Assembly: GCA_000320605.2 (NCBI GenBank)
Contig: KB445795.1
Location: 867,867-931,866, forward strand
DNA from: Gelatoporia subvermispora B
Taxonomy: Eukaryota; Basidiomycota; Agaricomycetes; Polyporales; Gelatoporiaceae
Length of the DNA: 64,000 nt
Direction: 5' to 3'
The notes beneath the pieces were generated by a model, which saw only the letters and a list, made by a program, of their open reading frames with translations, was not told where the DNA came from and did no database searches. The position numbers and the translations under genes are program-made. This document shows, one piece after another, positions 10,594 through 21,944 of the stretch; position 1 is the stretch's first letter, and every line of letters begins with the position of its first letter.

Positions 10594-10937
10594 TGTGATT
10601 CTTAACGAGCAGCAAGAATGCCCGACGATGGAGCGGCATTGTCTCCGTTTGGCATGACTTAATTTATTCCGTTGTTAACGCTTTGCTTTCGACCCTAATA
10701 GAGACTTTACTGTGTAGTCAAGTTCTCCTGTTTGTCACAGTTGTAGCGATACTTTGGTTGTCTTGGTTGTAGCCGAAATATAGTCCAGGTGTTACCGTTG
10801 GTTGGTGATGATACACTCACTGTACTACATGCCGTTGTTCGCCATCTGATCTTGCACTTCTCCCGTAAAATCCACTCTGATCCGATTACGCCCCTTCAGT
10901 GCCCCGTCTTAAGCTAGTAAGAACAACTCGTCGCATC
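10594..10937. other. Convergent 3' interval
   Basis: These 344 bp lie between the ends of the carboxylesterase (+) and Nudix (-) genes. I see only AT-rich, non-coding sequence, presumably the two 3' untranslated regions. Confidence 0.5.
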
Positions 10938-12032
10938 TCATAACTTGGTCGGAACTTGAGCATCCATCTCCGTAAAGATGTCGAAGTTGCGCTGAATAGT
11001 GATATCTGTAGTCACCTTATTATGCGGGGTATATGTCAGTATATCCATGCTCTGAGACATCTGCGAAGAGCTATCTACTTACGTCTGCTTTCCCGAACTT
11101 GACCAGACTCCTGTGAAGACGACCAGATGGCCCTCCATAGGTTTCGTCGCCTTCATATGTCAGGATAGAGCGACCCTCCGCATCACGTTCGGGGAGCGGA
11201 CGAGGGGCAAATATGTAACGGCCAAAGGCGCCCGTCGAGAGTAACCGCACACGGTCACGCTGTGCCTTCGTGTTCGTGTCGTCGTGCAAAATATCCGCCA
11301 ATGTGGTGAGTAAATAAAACTGTGGGGGTAGCATGCGAATCTTGCGGGCATTGCACTCTTCCAGCGCAGTCTTCGGATGCACGAAACGTGCTGCGATGAC
11401 TTCCTGGCCGCCATCTGGAGTAGGGAGTCGCTCCTGCTTGTTGCCCGCAGTAAATCCCTTGGTGCGCGCATCCTCAAGGAAGATGACATAGAAGTGTGTA
11501 TGGAATCGTCTTAAAACGAGTAAGGTGAGGCCAATGGCTTATTAATCGCGAATTGTACCTGGGTACGGTGGGTGGTGTAATCCACTGAGTGAACGGCAGA
11601 AGAGATGCGGTGTCTGCTGTCAATCTGAATCCTGACAGGAAATCCCGGAATAGTTTCTTATGTGTATGGATGGCTTCTCGCGCCTCGTCCAACTGATTGT
11701 CGGTGGGATAGTCAACAGAGGATGGCGTAGCGAGGAGTAGCCCTGTCTCTTCGAAAACCTCCCGTACTGCGGTAGTTTCCAGAGCATCATCCTGCACCTT
11801 GTCGAAGTTGCCCCCAGGAAAGACCTATACATGAACAGGTGAGTGGTGTGTCGTGACATAGCGAGTACTATGGATGAAGTGTTGGACTTACATATGCGCC
11901 CGCGAAAGACTGTGATTTCGGATTTCTCTGGACTAACAGAACCTCGTTGCGAGCGTTGACGATCAAGACGCTCGCAGAAGGCCTGGGTACTGAAGCGGTA
12001 ATTGATTTCACAGCGCGCGATGCTGAAGTCAT
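10938..12032 (-). CDS. Nudix hydrolase, NUDT19-like
   Basis: Pyrophosphohydrolase of the Nudix superfamily. Four exons (12032-11892, 11824-11559, 11509-11083, 11015-10938) give 303 aa in frame. The Nudix box is PGGNFDK..DDALETTAVREVFEETGLL, with REVFEE supplying the metal-binding glutamates; the leading Gly-Gly sits just after the first intron. Long spacing between the start of the domain and the Nudix box, and the following TQWITPP and FHTHFYVIFL stretches, resemble NUDT19-type (CoA-diphosphatase) proteins. The C-terminus is PTKL, close to but not a standard peroxisomal PTS1 signal. I chose the ATG at 12032 (MTSASRAV) just before the domain; upstream ATGs exist in the same frame. Confidence 0.85.
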
Positions 12033-12615
12033 CCTGCGAGAGGATAGTATACGGCAGCTGGCAGGAAGGCCGAGATCACAAGATACGTAGCCTATGGAAC
12101 TGCAAAGCCCTTGGGTGCTAAAGTGTCTGACCCTGGACGGTGCCGTCTGCATGATGGATGACCAAAGTGACCCGGTGAATAACATGTGATGTAAGACGGA
12201 CTGACGCCCTCGAGTGTGATCGGATCGGCACAAGAATGGTAGTCATGTGAGCTGTGAACCGGCATTCTTGGGAGTCCCACAGTGAGACACTGGCAGTTCC
12301 GTCGCAGAAAGACCGAACTGCATTGGACTGCGTACAAGAAAGTAAGGCGATTATACAGCCGTATAGGATACATCAAACTAAGCAAACTCGGATAGAGGTG
12401 AGGATAACGAGTCAACGTTTTTCGAAAAGAGTCAAACCCGTGATTAATGGTATATTGGCACCTCACAACGAGATATTTGTTCAAGAAATGGAGCAGGCTA
12501 GTCTCGACGTAGAAAGTTGGACACTGAAGACGTGTGCAATCGATAGCGATGTTAGCGGTATAGCAAAGTTGACAGCAATCGCATGGAAGGTATCATTGGC
12601 AACTCTGGTGAACCC
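12033..12615. other. Intergenic: Nudix promoter and UBLCP1 3' end
   Basis: Both flanking genes run on the minus strand. The interval holds the Nudix upstream region and the UBLCP1 terminator region. No convincing gene is visible. Confidence 0.5.
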
Positions 12616-14356
12616 TTACGGAGGAAGAGCATTTGCGATATCTCTCCAACTCTACACTCGCGTGTCACGATGAGTAGACCCGATCCATTAGATTATGGAC
12701 GGCGCACCTTATGATTGATATCACCGAAGTCGACATGCGTTGTGGCGATATATGTGAGGTATCGCGCAGCTTTATCGAGTTCTCGGTCATCTCGCGAATG
12801 TGGCATGTGGGCATCCCTGAAGGCCGGGATCTTCAGACCTTGATTGGGATTGAGAGCAAAATTTCGGCCCTGTCGGTCGTTAGTTTCCAAATGTGGAAGG
12901 TATTTGGACAAAGGACGTGCAAGATCATCCACGTGAACAGTATTCGCTGGGCCGCTACCGGTCACCAGGAAGCGTAAGTAAGCGTAAGTGGCTCGTCCAA
13001 GGATGCAAGTAGAATCCGCTCACAATTGTGGGAAATGATTCCAAATGATCTGCAGTGCCTTCACAGAATGTTTCATCTCCTTTCCATCCCGTATGGAGAA
13101 AACAGTGAACATCGATGTCTTGTCCAGTACTGGGATAGGTGTGAAAAAATCAGGCGGAGCCCATAAGAGAATATGCGATACGAACCAAAGGAAATCTATC
13201 AAGCGAGGGCGTAAACGGCATAGTTCGACATTTGAATTTACGAAAATACCTCGTAATTTCTGTCGCCACCCAGCATGCCTAGCTCTACTAGCTTTGTCTC
13301 AAGCCATATCCAGCTCGTCTGGGACCTGGGGATATCTTCAATGGGGAGATGGTATCCTTGTACCTGACACATACCATATGCAGATGTCATAATGCGGGTA
13401 GACTGCTTCTAGGAACTCGTGAAGATGCGGCCGAGCGCACTCCGCGGGAGGAAGTGAGCCAGACGTGAGCGGTTTCGTGTCAAGGATAGCTGGTTCGATT
13501 AATCTTCATGTTAACCAACAGCACAAATCCGCCAGACTAACTGTAATCAATATCCAGCACCAAAAGGCGTTTCCCTGGTCTGAGAGGATGGATGAGATTG
13601 ACCTGAAGTTTCTTCGTGTGTTCTCTAATCTTGCGCTGATTTCGATGGTCGTTCAGGTACGACTTGGCGGCAGCGGGATTAGCGGAGAAATCCACGTCCA
13701 AATCATTCACTACGTCAGGTAGGTTCTCGAGCCCTGTCTCAAGTGGTGAGTGGTAATGAAGAGTCAGCGAGGTTCACCAGACGAACTCACTGGATGGGTC
13801 TCTAAGTTCGTGTCCTTCTGGGGTTCCAATCATCGTGAACTTCTTGTTGTCTGGCAGGTTCAAATTCACACTAGCAGGAGAGGTTTGTGAGACAATGTAT
13901 CACCACGACTTGTGCACATACTGACATTTTCTCTCCATCCGTGGGCAGTTTGCCCTTTACCAAACCTAGAATTTTCTGGCGCTCGGCTGGTACGTCAGTC
14001 AAATTTTGCAAGGCTAGCTTCAGATCGTAAACCCTGAAAGTAGATTCAAGCACCTAAACGTGCACAAATGCAGTAAGTATAACATACCTATCCGATTCTG
14101 CCATCTCCAGGTTGAAGGTCTTCCCTGACCACGTGAAGGAAAGGTGGATCCACCGCTCAGCATCCATTGAGGAGACTGCATCTTCTGACTGATTGGTCTG
14201 TCAGTGAGTTGCTCTTCCTGGTATGAGGAGCCGTACATCGGGATCCATTGCGGACTCTTGCACTTCCCCTGAGAACCCCGGCATGCTACTCACAACTGAT
14301 TGGTTGTCCTGAGACCGAGCATCTTGTTGCCCTGGCGCGACGAGTGAACTGTCCAT
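12616..14356 (-). CDS. UBLCP1: Ubiquitin-like domain-containing CTD phosphatase 1 (proteasome phosphatase)
   Basis: Nuclear HAD-family phosphatase that in animals dephosphorylates the 26S proteasome. The N-terminal ubiquitin-like domain reads HLSFTWSGKTFNLEM, then VYDLKLALQNLTDVPAERQK and LGLVKGKLP after introns. The phosphatase catalytic motif DIDYT (DXDXT) at about 13530 is split by an intron after the Tyr codon plus one base. It is followed by TKPLTSGSLPPAECARPHLH, CIWSQTSW, LDKTSMF, SVKALQIIW, HVDDLGRNFALNP (third and fourth HAD motifs) and DINHKSWRDIANALPP at the C-terminus. The start at 14356 (MDSSLVAPGQQ) requires an intron skipping an out-of-frame stretch; a later ATG (MDAERW) is the alternative. 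Confidence 0.87.
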
Positions 14357-14888
14357 GACTAGAGCAGCTTATGTCAACGTAATTGATGCTGACGAACTGT
14401 GCAATGTATCTGTTCACGATCCCTAGAAGATTGGCAGTTGAATACACACCAAGAGACAGTCAGGTCGCGCCGCTGCCGCTGGCACTATATATGGCTCCGT
14501 TCATATGGGCGTTTCCTGCTCCGGGCTCTTCGGGACGTACCACGTGCATATCAAGCGCTTGGAAGCCGAAAGGCTAGAACATGGACCCAGCCGTCCACTG
14601 AATGATGCTCGGCCCAAGCAGTGAACCCGAACTGTTCGTGTGCATTACGCTAGATGCTACAGGCTTGGAGGAGATTGTACAAATTGCATGTACGATGGAA
14701 GGCAAAACAATAACTGTTCCACTGCGAGACACAATATGAGAAGGTGCGGCATTCCTACTATTCATCGTCCTGTACAACCACAGGTTGACCCATATTGTGC
14801 GAGATGTTGATATTGCGGATAAATCAAAGATTCTCCAGTCGGTATTAGAAGTCGCAAGCAACGCTGCCGCTTTCATTGACGTACGTTC
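14357..14888. other. Intergenic: UBLCP1 upstream region
   Basis: This interval lies between two minus-strand genes. Only unrecognised short frames are present, including a 100-codon one at 14574-14876 (-) with no domain. Confidence 0.45.
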
Positions 14889-16670
14889 TTATAAGCAACA
14901 CCACCACAAGCGTCGTTGTTGCTCCTCAGGAACAGGAACGACTGCTATCCGCTGTCAAGAAGGCAATGAGACACGAATACTACTCAGAGACTGCCTTACG
15001 CACCACAGCGTCCTGTCCATATGCCACTTGTGCAGTGTTATGAAACGCGGACCTGATCGTTAATTTGGGGATGGAGAGAGGTATATCTTGTTCAGATTCG
15101 GAAGAAGAGGCTGCATCAGACTTGCGGGATAGTGAAACAGCTAAGTCAGTTGTGTTCATGTCCGTCTGTTTTTCGGATAGCTCCGATTCTGGCGTGCAAT
15201 CGCGCTTATCCTGTAGCCTAGCTTGACAATCCTCGGGTTCACAAAGCGGGCGGTGTCCGAAGAATCTGGGTCTCCTGAGCTGTGAGATATGCATAGTCAG
15301 TGAGATGTATATCTAATGCGGATTATCACTCACCGAAGGAATATAAGAAATCCTGAATTTCGAGGTCAATGATCGAGGTGCACAGTGGGCCTTAGAGTCC
15401 TCGTGAGAGGGGTCGTCGGTGGTGCGAGGAGTCATGAACCTCTCAATATCTGGCGTTGCGGTGGTGGGTAACGTTGCCTCGAGCGAGGCTACATACTGGT
15501 ACGGTTGAGCCTACAATCCCCTAGAAACTAAGTCCGGCTCACCTGTTCGTCTATAAGGGGTGCATCGGATACATCCAAGGAGAGAGTGGGGGTCTCTGAA
15601 TGACTAGGAATTTGTAGGGGCGAGGGTGACTTGGCTACATCGTCAGTCATATCCAGGATTTGGTTCACTATTATTGAACCATCTGAGAGGCCAAATGCAA
15701 TGCTTCCCAGGGGGGGGGATAATGCCAAGGAAGAGATGTTCGGAGCTCCCACCGAAGCGATAGTAATCTCATTCGTTGATGGGTTCCATATGTTGACAGA
15801 CCCGTCAGTTGCCCCGGAAACTATCCGTGAGCCTTCGGGGAAGAACATCGCCCCGAGCACCTTCGTCTGGTGGCTCTTGAGCTTGAAAGAGATGAGCTCT
15901 CCGGAGTATGCTCCCCATACCCAGATCGAGCCATCCTCCGATCCGGTGAGGATCCTCGAGCCATCGGATGAGAATGATACAGCATTGACGGCGGCGTTGT
16001 GCATCTGACTTGCGATCGTTCCCCCGCTCGCTATGTCCCAGATTCGTAGCATGTGGCCAGCGGATCCACTTGCGAGACGGAGTCCATCTGGTGAGAATGC
16101 GAGGGAAAGGATGGGAACAATTAATGAGCCCCACTCCGCAACTTGTGCAAACGATCTTGCATCCCAAAGTCTGAGGCTCCCGTCTTCTGAGCCCGTCGCG
16201 AGATGGGTCCCAACCGGAGACCAGGCTACAGCCGACACAGCTTCGTTATGGCCCTGTAAGACAGTACGTGTCGCAGAGGAATGTCCGACTTTCCAGATTA
16301 TTGCAGTGCCATCGCGCGAGCCACTGAGTACGAATTTGTCGTCGGGGGAGAATGTAATGGATGTAACGGCGGCAGAGTGGAATCCAAGGTTTTCTCCGTC
16401 GGTTTCACCTTCATCATCTCTCCAGATATGCACGGCGCCGCCCTCGGAGCCACCTGCAATGAGGTATCCGGAAGTCGAAAAGGCATTACAGATGAGCGGG
16501 GCTTCCTGCTGCTTATAGGACCGTCGCACTCGCAACACATCTTGCGCGAGCTGAGGCTGATTTCCGCTCTGCTCATCAGGATGGTCCATGACGACGTCAA
16601 GGACAGTACTCAGAGGTTCGGCATCTTCTTTTCGTATCGTCTCTGAAACTACACGCACCTCGATTTCCAT
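14889..16670 (-). CDS. WD40-repeat protein of unknown role
   Basis: Beta-propeller protein, probably a binding platform. The first exon (16670 to about 15540) encodes seven WD repeats, for example AAVTSITFSPDDKFVLSGS, GTAIIWK, AVSAVAWSPVGTHLATGS, GSLRLWD, ILSLAFSPDGLRLASGS, GSIWVWG and GSVNIWN. The last codons before a GTGAGC donor are DEQ. I extend it by three more exons in frame: AQPYQYVASLEATLP..., LRRPRFFGHRPL...QDAV, and RIAVVPVPEEQQRRLWWWCCL with the stop at 14889. The tail is acidic and Ser-rich with no domain. If the intron is not used, the protein stops at 15528. No specific family can be named from WD repeats alone. Confidence 0.75.
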
Positions 16671-17299
16671 ACTGAAAAGTGAAGATTACTTGACGAAGAA
16701 TGGCAATGGAGCGGATGAACGCAATGTATTGGGCATAGGACCTGCATGAGCGTGGAAATACTCGTTTTGACGCGGGCTGTGCAGAACGAAATCAAGACTA
16801 GCACAGCTTTATTTCGCATCGCTTCGGCAGTATATTGGCGGGTCCATGCACTGGCAGTTTTCAAGTGAGCCTCAATAAATCTATCTTTGCGAGCCGTGCT
16901 TAGTTAGATTAGAGGAGCAACAACTTGCAACTGGCACAGAACTCCGGCAGTCACGTCGTCGTACAGAAGCGGTCCGATCAGAGGTGTGCTTAGTGAGGAA
17001 GCCTAGAGTTGCAGACCAAAAATCTTCATCACATCCAATACGACTCAAAGAAACATTAGGAATACAGGACACATGTCATGGAGCGTAGACAAAAGACATT
17101 GAACACAAGGAAGAAGTTTCCGCCGACTGGTCACTTGCGTCACGTGATACGCTATCTGATCACGTCGTAGGACTCGCAGTTGCCGATCTTGCTCTCGCGG
17201 AGTGGACGAGATACCCAGAGAATGGAAACATCTCAAGGAAAACATAATTTCATGATCAGTACTGCACGTGTCTCAGCACGATCGTCTCCACAGGGTAGA
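16671..17299. other. Intergenic: WD40 gene promoter and CSN8 3' end
   Basis: About 630 bp between two minus-strand genes. No exon chain or repeat recognised. Confidence 0.45.
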
Positions 17300-18394
17300 T
17301 CAGTCCAACAGTGCGGCGCTATCAATGATGACTTGAAAAGACGTCAGATTCGACGGTGCTGCAACGAAGAGTGAGAGGATTGTTCATGAGAACAATGCAT
17401 ATCGTGTACATACCTATGGATTGGTATCGCAGACGAGACGTATTCTTGGCTCGGCCCGGAGTTAGAATCTGAGACGAAGCGTCATAAGACCAGTCATGTC
17501 TCGCAGAAACTGTTTAGCATATACTCAGTCCGGTCACTCAGTGAAGGAGAGACATGACGTACTTTCGAGAATGCGTTCAGATGGCAATCCGAAATATACT
17601 TCAGCTAGCGACAGTGGCAGCGATGCGTATGCAGATGATAGGAGTCCAAAGGTCTGCTGTCGGAACACCTCTGCACGAATGCATAAGTATGCTTAGATCG
17701 AAAAACAAAAATTACAGCTGCTCACCAACGAACAGAGTCGTTAACTCTGCGAGCATGGATCCCAACTCTGCGTCAGGGAAGTCTGGGAGAAGAAGCAAAG
17801 TGTGCAGCTCTTCTGCCCGGGCATACACAGCAGTGTATTTTCGATTCCAGACAGATGCCAGCAAACTAAACAGCACTTGCGAGAGTGGATGGCTGGTAAG
17901 ACCTTGCGGGAGCCTTGTCAAAGCATGTCGTGCAGGAGGTCTGCAGTCAAACTCAGTTCAATTCGTCTTGTATGCACGTAGAATACAAGAGCGTACATGT
18001 CGTTCTTGATGAGATACGCAAGGACAAGTACGGTGGTCAAGAGGAGTCGATTTTGATGGTGATCGTCCCTCGCCTTTCACATCATGTAAAGATCAGTATG
18101 TGACTACTTCCGCTTCGTAGGACGACGTACAGTGTAGTCACCGCGTTCAGCCACTTGAATCAACGCCTCAAAATCGCGCTTCCTGGCGGCGTCATTGAGT
18201 AGTGGTATGAACCTCTGATATGCCGCTCCAGGACCAGTCGCGACGGATGGTCGATCAACGATTGTGAACGGCGCTGAACCAACGACTGGTTGAGTGCCTG
18301 CTTGATCCGGGGTAGCTTCTGCAATCATAACATCACGCGTAGCATCCTCAATTTCGACTTGAGTGGTGGGAGGAGGCGTAGGAGGGCCCGTCAT
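17300..18394 (-). CDS. CSN8: COP9 signalosome complex subunit 8
   Basis: Subunit of the COP9 signalosome, which removes NEDD8 from cullins. Six exons (18394-18131, 18073-17997, 17940-17726, 17670-17563, 17509-17414, 17358-17300) give 272 aa in frame. The N-terminus is Pro/Thr-rich (MTGPPTPPPTTQ). The CSN8/PSMD8/eIF3K-type helical domain begins at GAAYQRFIPLLNDAARKRDF and continues through SHPLSQVLFSLLASVWNRKY, VYARAEELHTLL and VFRQQTFGLLSSAYASLP. The winged-helix end is SLAEVYFGL, then DWSYDASSQILTP. An end reading ASSQILTP is typical of the family. It is divergent to NECAP, with only 253 bp between the two starts. Confidence 0.85.
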
Positions 18395-18647
18395 CTTGTA
18401 CAGTAGCTTAGAGTGCTTAGAAGTAAGGGATTCAAACGAGATCAAGGGTGGCGAATGCGGGGACGCGAGGACAGACAAGCGCCTGACGCGTGCTGCCAGA
18501 TCGGGAACACGTGTATGGGCGCCTAGATGCTGCTGCTGTCCTGGGCGCAGTGCAGCCGCACAGCCCGTGACACCAACCGCGTCTGCGCACATTTGCCATC
18601 CCTCTTGTAACCTTCGTGGCTTTGCATAACACTTGAAATATAGATAG
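18395..18647. promoter_or_regulatory. Shared divergent promoter interval CSN8/NECAP
   Basis: The two start codons face away from each other across 253 bp, so both promoters must lie here or overlap the first exons. I do not see a clear TATA box. Confidence 0.55.
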
Positions 18648-19582
18648 ATGGAGGAGTTTGCTGAAGAGAACAAGTTTGGCGACGAAGATATCGAGAGTGT
18701 GCTTTATATTGGTCGCGAAGTCTCAGGTTAGCCGCCACATCGGAATTCTGGACTCCACAGTGTCTTACACCTTGGCCAGTTTTCAAGATTCCTCCACTCA
18801 AGGCAAACGAGGGACACAGGGCTCAGGAATGGGGCGATCTTGGAAACCCCCTGTGGAAAGGAAGACTGCGTATCATCGAGCGATCTGCCGGAGTGGCAAT
18901 CCAGTTTGAAGACGTGACGACAGGTGAGGATACTCAGGCTCTCCATCACGTTACCGCTTACATGCAGTGATAATTCGTAGGAGAATGTAAGCTCTACCAT
19001 TGAAACGTGACTGCCGCGCGATGAACGTCAAATGACATCTTAGTGTTCGCGAAGGCGGATTATGATCCCGCGAAGCCCAGCGTTGAGGCAGTCCTCGACT
19101 CGTCGCGCTATTTTGTTGTTCGAGTAGAAGACAATGGCCGGAGGGCATACATCGGGATGGGCTTCCTGGAGCGGACAGACAGCTTTGACTTCAGTAAGCC
19201 CGGAGTCTATATTATCGACAGGCATTCTGACGCAGATGTATTACAGACGTGACTTTGCAGGACTATACGAAGTAACTGTCATCAATCCTCGGCATTTCCA
19301 TGGCTTTCTGACCCTTTTGTCACTATCAGACGTTGGAAAGCTCGTCTCAACCCTCCGACACCCACGACGGAGAAGGAGTCGCCTCATATACCAGCTGGTC
19401 CCAAGAAGGATTACACGCTCAAAGAAGGCCAGACGTTCTCAATCGCTATACCCGGCCGCGCCAAGGCCACCACCCCTACAACGAACCTATTGGGAGGCAA
19501 CTCAAGCCTCACGTCGTCATCAGGTGGTAGCGGCGTGCCGCCGCTTCTCCCTCCCCCGCCAAGTGCGCCCAAGAAGCGTTGA
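18648..19582 (+). CDS. NECAP-family endocytic adaptor-associated protein
   Basis: NECAPs bind AP-2 and clathrin-coat accessory proteins through a PH-like fold (PHear domain). The first exon is [20 protein letters not shown] ending IGREVS. It joins at 18785 to [20 protein letters not shown], then [14 protein letters not shown] and AIQFED. Later exons give [60 protein letters not shown]. All are family hallmarks in the right order. The C-terminal tail is Ser/Gly/Pro-rich and ends [10 protein letters not shown], lacking a WXXF motif that I can see. A short exon (VTLQDYTK) is bounded by two introns. Confidence 0.88.
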
Positions 19583-19751
19583 AGAAATCTGCTTCGCCAA
19601 TACTGCCGTACATACTCCTTCCTCGGCAACACATTCCCCCACGATTCCATTTGGCAGAAGCCGTTGTTCGTAGAATGCGAAATGTCCGGTGTGTTACATC
19701 TAGTGAATGGACTGATTTGTCGCTGGCTATTCTCCTCTTCCTGAGTCTATT

Positions 19752-20553
19752 TCATAATGCGCCCTTCTTTTTCTCCTCAACCTCTCTCGCGATCGGTAAG
19801 ACATCGTTCCATTGGGGGTAACCCCCCTGCTCCCATTTCTTTCTGCCCTCCTCGCTCCGCGCATCGAGGAAGTGCTTGACAGCCAACACCATCTGTCGAG
19901 CACATGTATCTTTCGAAATATGTCCAACGCCTGTGGCAAGGCCTGTCATTGCCACTTTCTGGATCCTCTCTTCCGGCGTTGATCGCTCGTTCCAATGCTC
20001 CAATGCAGCTAGCAGACTCCAGGTCGTGTTGTACACAAGATCCTTGTGCCAGTCTACATTCTCTGGGTAGCGCATCGTAGGACAGACTGCAAGAACTCGG
20101 CATCGGGGAAACTTTGGATTCTGTCTCAACTCCGGCGTTAACTGAACCAGCGTGCAGGTGCCTGGCGGTGCAAATCCGTAGTATTGTTCCTTGATCGCGG
20201 CCTGGGCACAACGAGTGAGGGCCATGATGTCCCGTGCAGGGGAAAGCATCTCGGACAGGTAATAGTCGAAGCTGAGACACAGCACATGAGCATTAGGAGA
20301 GCGGATCTCTCCGTAGATGAATCGTGCTAACTGACCCTCCGTCCATAATCCCGTACGAATTCGCCGGAGAAACGACACAATCGAAGAGTGAATAAGGCGG
20401 CTCCAGCTCATCGAGCTTGCTCTCAACGACAGAGCACCGAGCTTGATCCTGTGGCGGCAGTAGCTGGGCGATATACAATCGCCAAGCTTCAGCGAGATTT
20501 AGGGAGACATTGTTGCGTTTAGGCTCCATGAAGACAAAGTGAACATCGGACAT
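19752..20553 (-). CDS. Stand-alone macro-domain protein
   Basis: Two exons (20553-20336, 20271-19752) give 245 aa. The core CVVSPANSYGIMDGG, joined across the intron to FDYYLSEML, matches the phosphate/ADP-ribose-binding start of macro domains (usually VNPANxxxxxxGGG). Later CRVLAVCPTMRYP, YNTTWSLLAALEHWN and KVAMTGLATGVGHISKD give the remaining strand-helix units, with GLATGVG as the second binding loop. The protein is otherwise just this domain plus a Lys-rich end. Macro domains bind or hydrolyse ADP-ribose derivatives; whether this one is catalytic cannot be said. It converges with NECAP, 169 bp apart. Confidence 0.82.
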
Positions 20554-21944
20554 GGTGGTTGATCTTGACTTCCTGCGTAGTGCCAGTGATATCCTCCTAC
20601 ACGAGTCATGTATCAGATAGGCTCTGGGGCGTCTTGACAAGCGTTGCATGAGCGTGGCCGACCCATGCGCATCCACGACAGCCTGAGATTACTCAATCGC
20701 TAGAAGACGCCATATTTCAACCGTATCAAGCGGACGCGGCGGCGGGAGCAAAGCTACTATGTAGTAGGTCACGCTCACTACTCTCGTCGTCGTCTCTCCA
20801 GTCTACACTTGTTTTGAACCCTACCAGATCCATATGGATATGTCTCGTGTCTTCAGTCGTCCTGTCGGTAGCTATAGAGGATACGCCCTCTGACCCCTCA
20901 TCAAAGCGTTTGCTCGGGAACGAGATCATGTGCCCAGTCAGCTCTTCATCCAACGACCTCCCGATGCCGCACTGTGTTTCGCCGTGTAGCGTTCGCGCAC
21001 ATTACTCAAACGCTTGTGCCTTATTGTTTTTCACGACATGCATATGTGCAGCGCGAACGCTAGCTACGAGGGACTTGCTCAGCTCTGCCAGCGCTGATGA
21101 CTGGGAGCATTGCCAGTTAACTGTGGCGACCTCGCCTTGGCCTCATTGGAAGTTCAGCTGATGAGATTCTAAATTTGCCGCGCAGTTCGGCGTATTTTAT
21201 TCAGCAGGCCCAAGCTTGCGTACTGAGTATGCAAGTACCCCTGCACAGTGCGAAGCGCGTTGACTTTTGATCAAGTTGCAGATCAACGGGACTCCCCCAA
21301 AACTCTTCGCCCAATGTCGACGTTGCAACTTGCTGGACCACGCCACATGCGGGCAACGTGATAGCAGCCGAAGTAGGAACCATCACCACTGTAGTGGTCC
21401 ACGTTGGCTGCGGAGTAGACGTGATAGTCACTCACGGACGTACCGGTTCCGCAGAGCCAGCGAGCTGCATCCGACCAAAGTCTGCTACACTGGCCCAAGC
21501 GTGATCCTGGTTGACAATATGACGCAAGCAGCTCGGTCTGGAACTGTACGATCGCAAACTATTGGCATTACGACCTGACTACCGCAGCTCGAAGCATGCC
21601 CCACATGCCGAGCTATATCCGGTCGCGCAAGGAAAGTCTAACGGAGGCTGCATGCGTCGCCCCGTCAGATGTTCTCCAACCGACACCGAAGTCTCGTCGG
21701 GCAGAGTCCACCGTCTCATGACAGCTTTCTGCGCATCCTGGCGGGCGCGACTGATCACGCCCGACGTCTTTCCGTTCTACTCGGGTTTACGCCGGATATT
21801 TTGCACCCGTCGTATGGACCATGCTGGGCCATCCTTAGTCCCCGACAGCATTTGCGGGATGCTACGTGGCACGTATAAAATACGCTTGAAGAGGGAAGGT
21901 TTGTCCAGGATCCCTCATCCCACGAAACTCAGCTGTAAGGTGCA
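20554..21944. other. 1.4-kb interval upstream of the cellobiohydrolase gene
   Basis: The interval contains the macro-gene promoter on the left and a long cellulase upstream region on the right. Short frames occur, including Thr/Val-rich MTITSTPQPTWTTTVVMVPT on the minus strand at 21431, without recognisable domain or splice chain. Long upstream regions are usual for strongly regulated secreted cellulases. Confidence 0.5.
21874..21881 (+). promoter_or_regulatory. TATA box of the GH6 gene
   Basis: TATAAAAT lies 64 bp before the start codon at 21945. That leaves room for a start site about 30 bp downstream and a short 5' leader. It is the clearest TATA box in the window, in keeping with a highly expressed inducible gene. 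Confidence 0.65.

Noticed and set aside
13470..13510. GGTTCGATT resembling a tRNA B box
   Set aside because: It lies inside a UBLCP1 intron and there is no matching A box or cloverleaf around it.
21201..21431. Thr/Val-rich minus-strand frame resembling part of a secreted protein
   Set aside because: No signal peptide, no joining exons and no recognisable motif.
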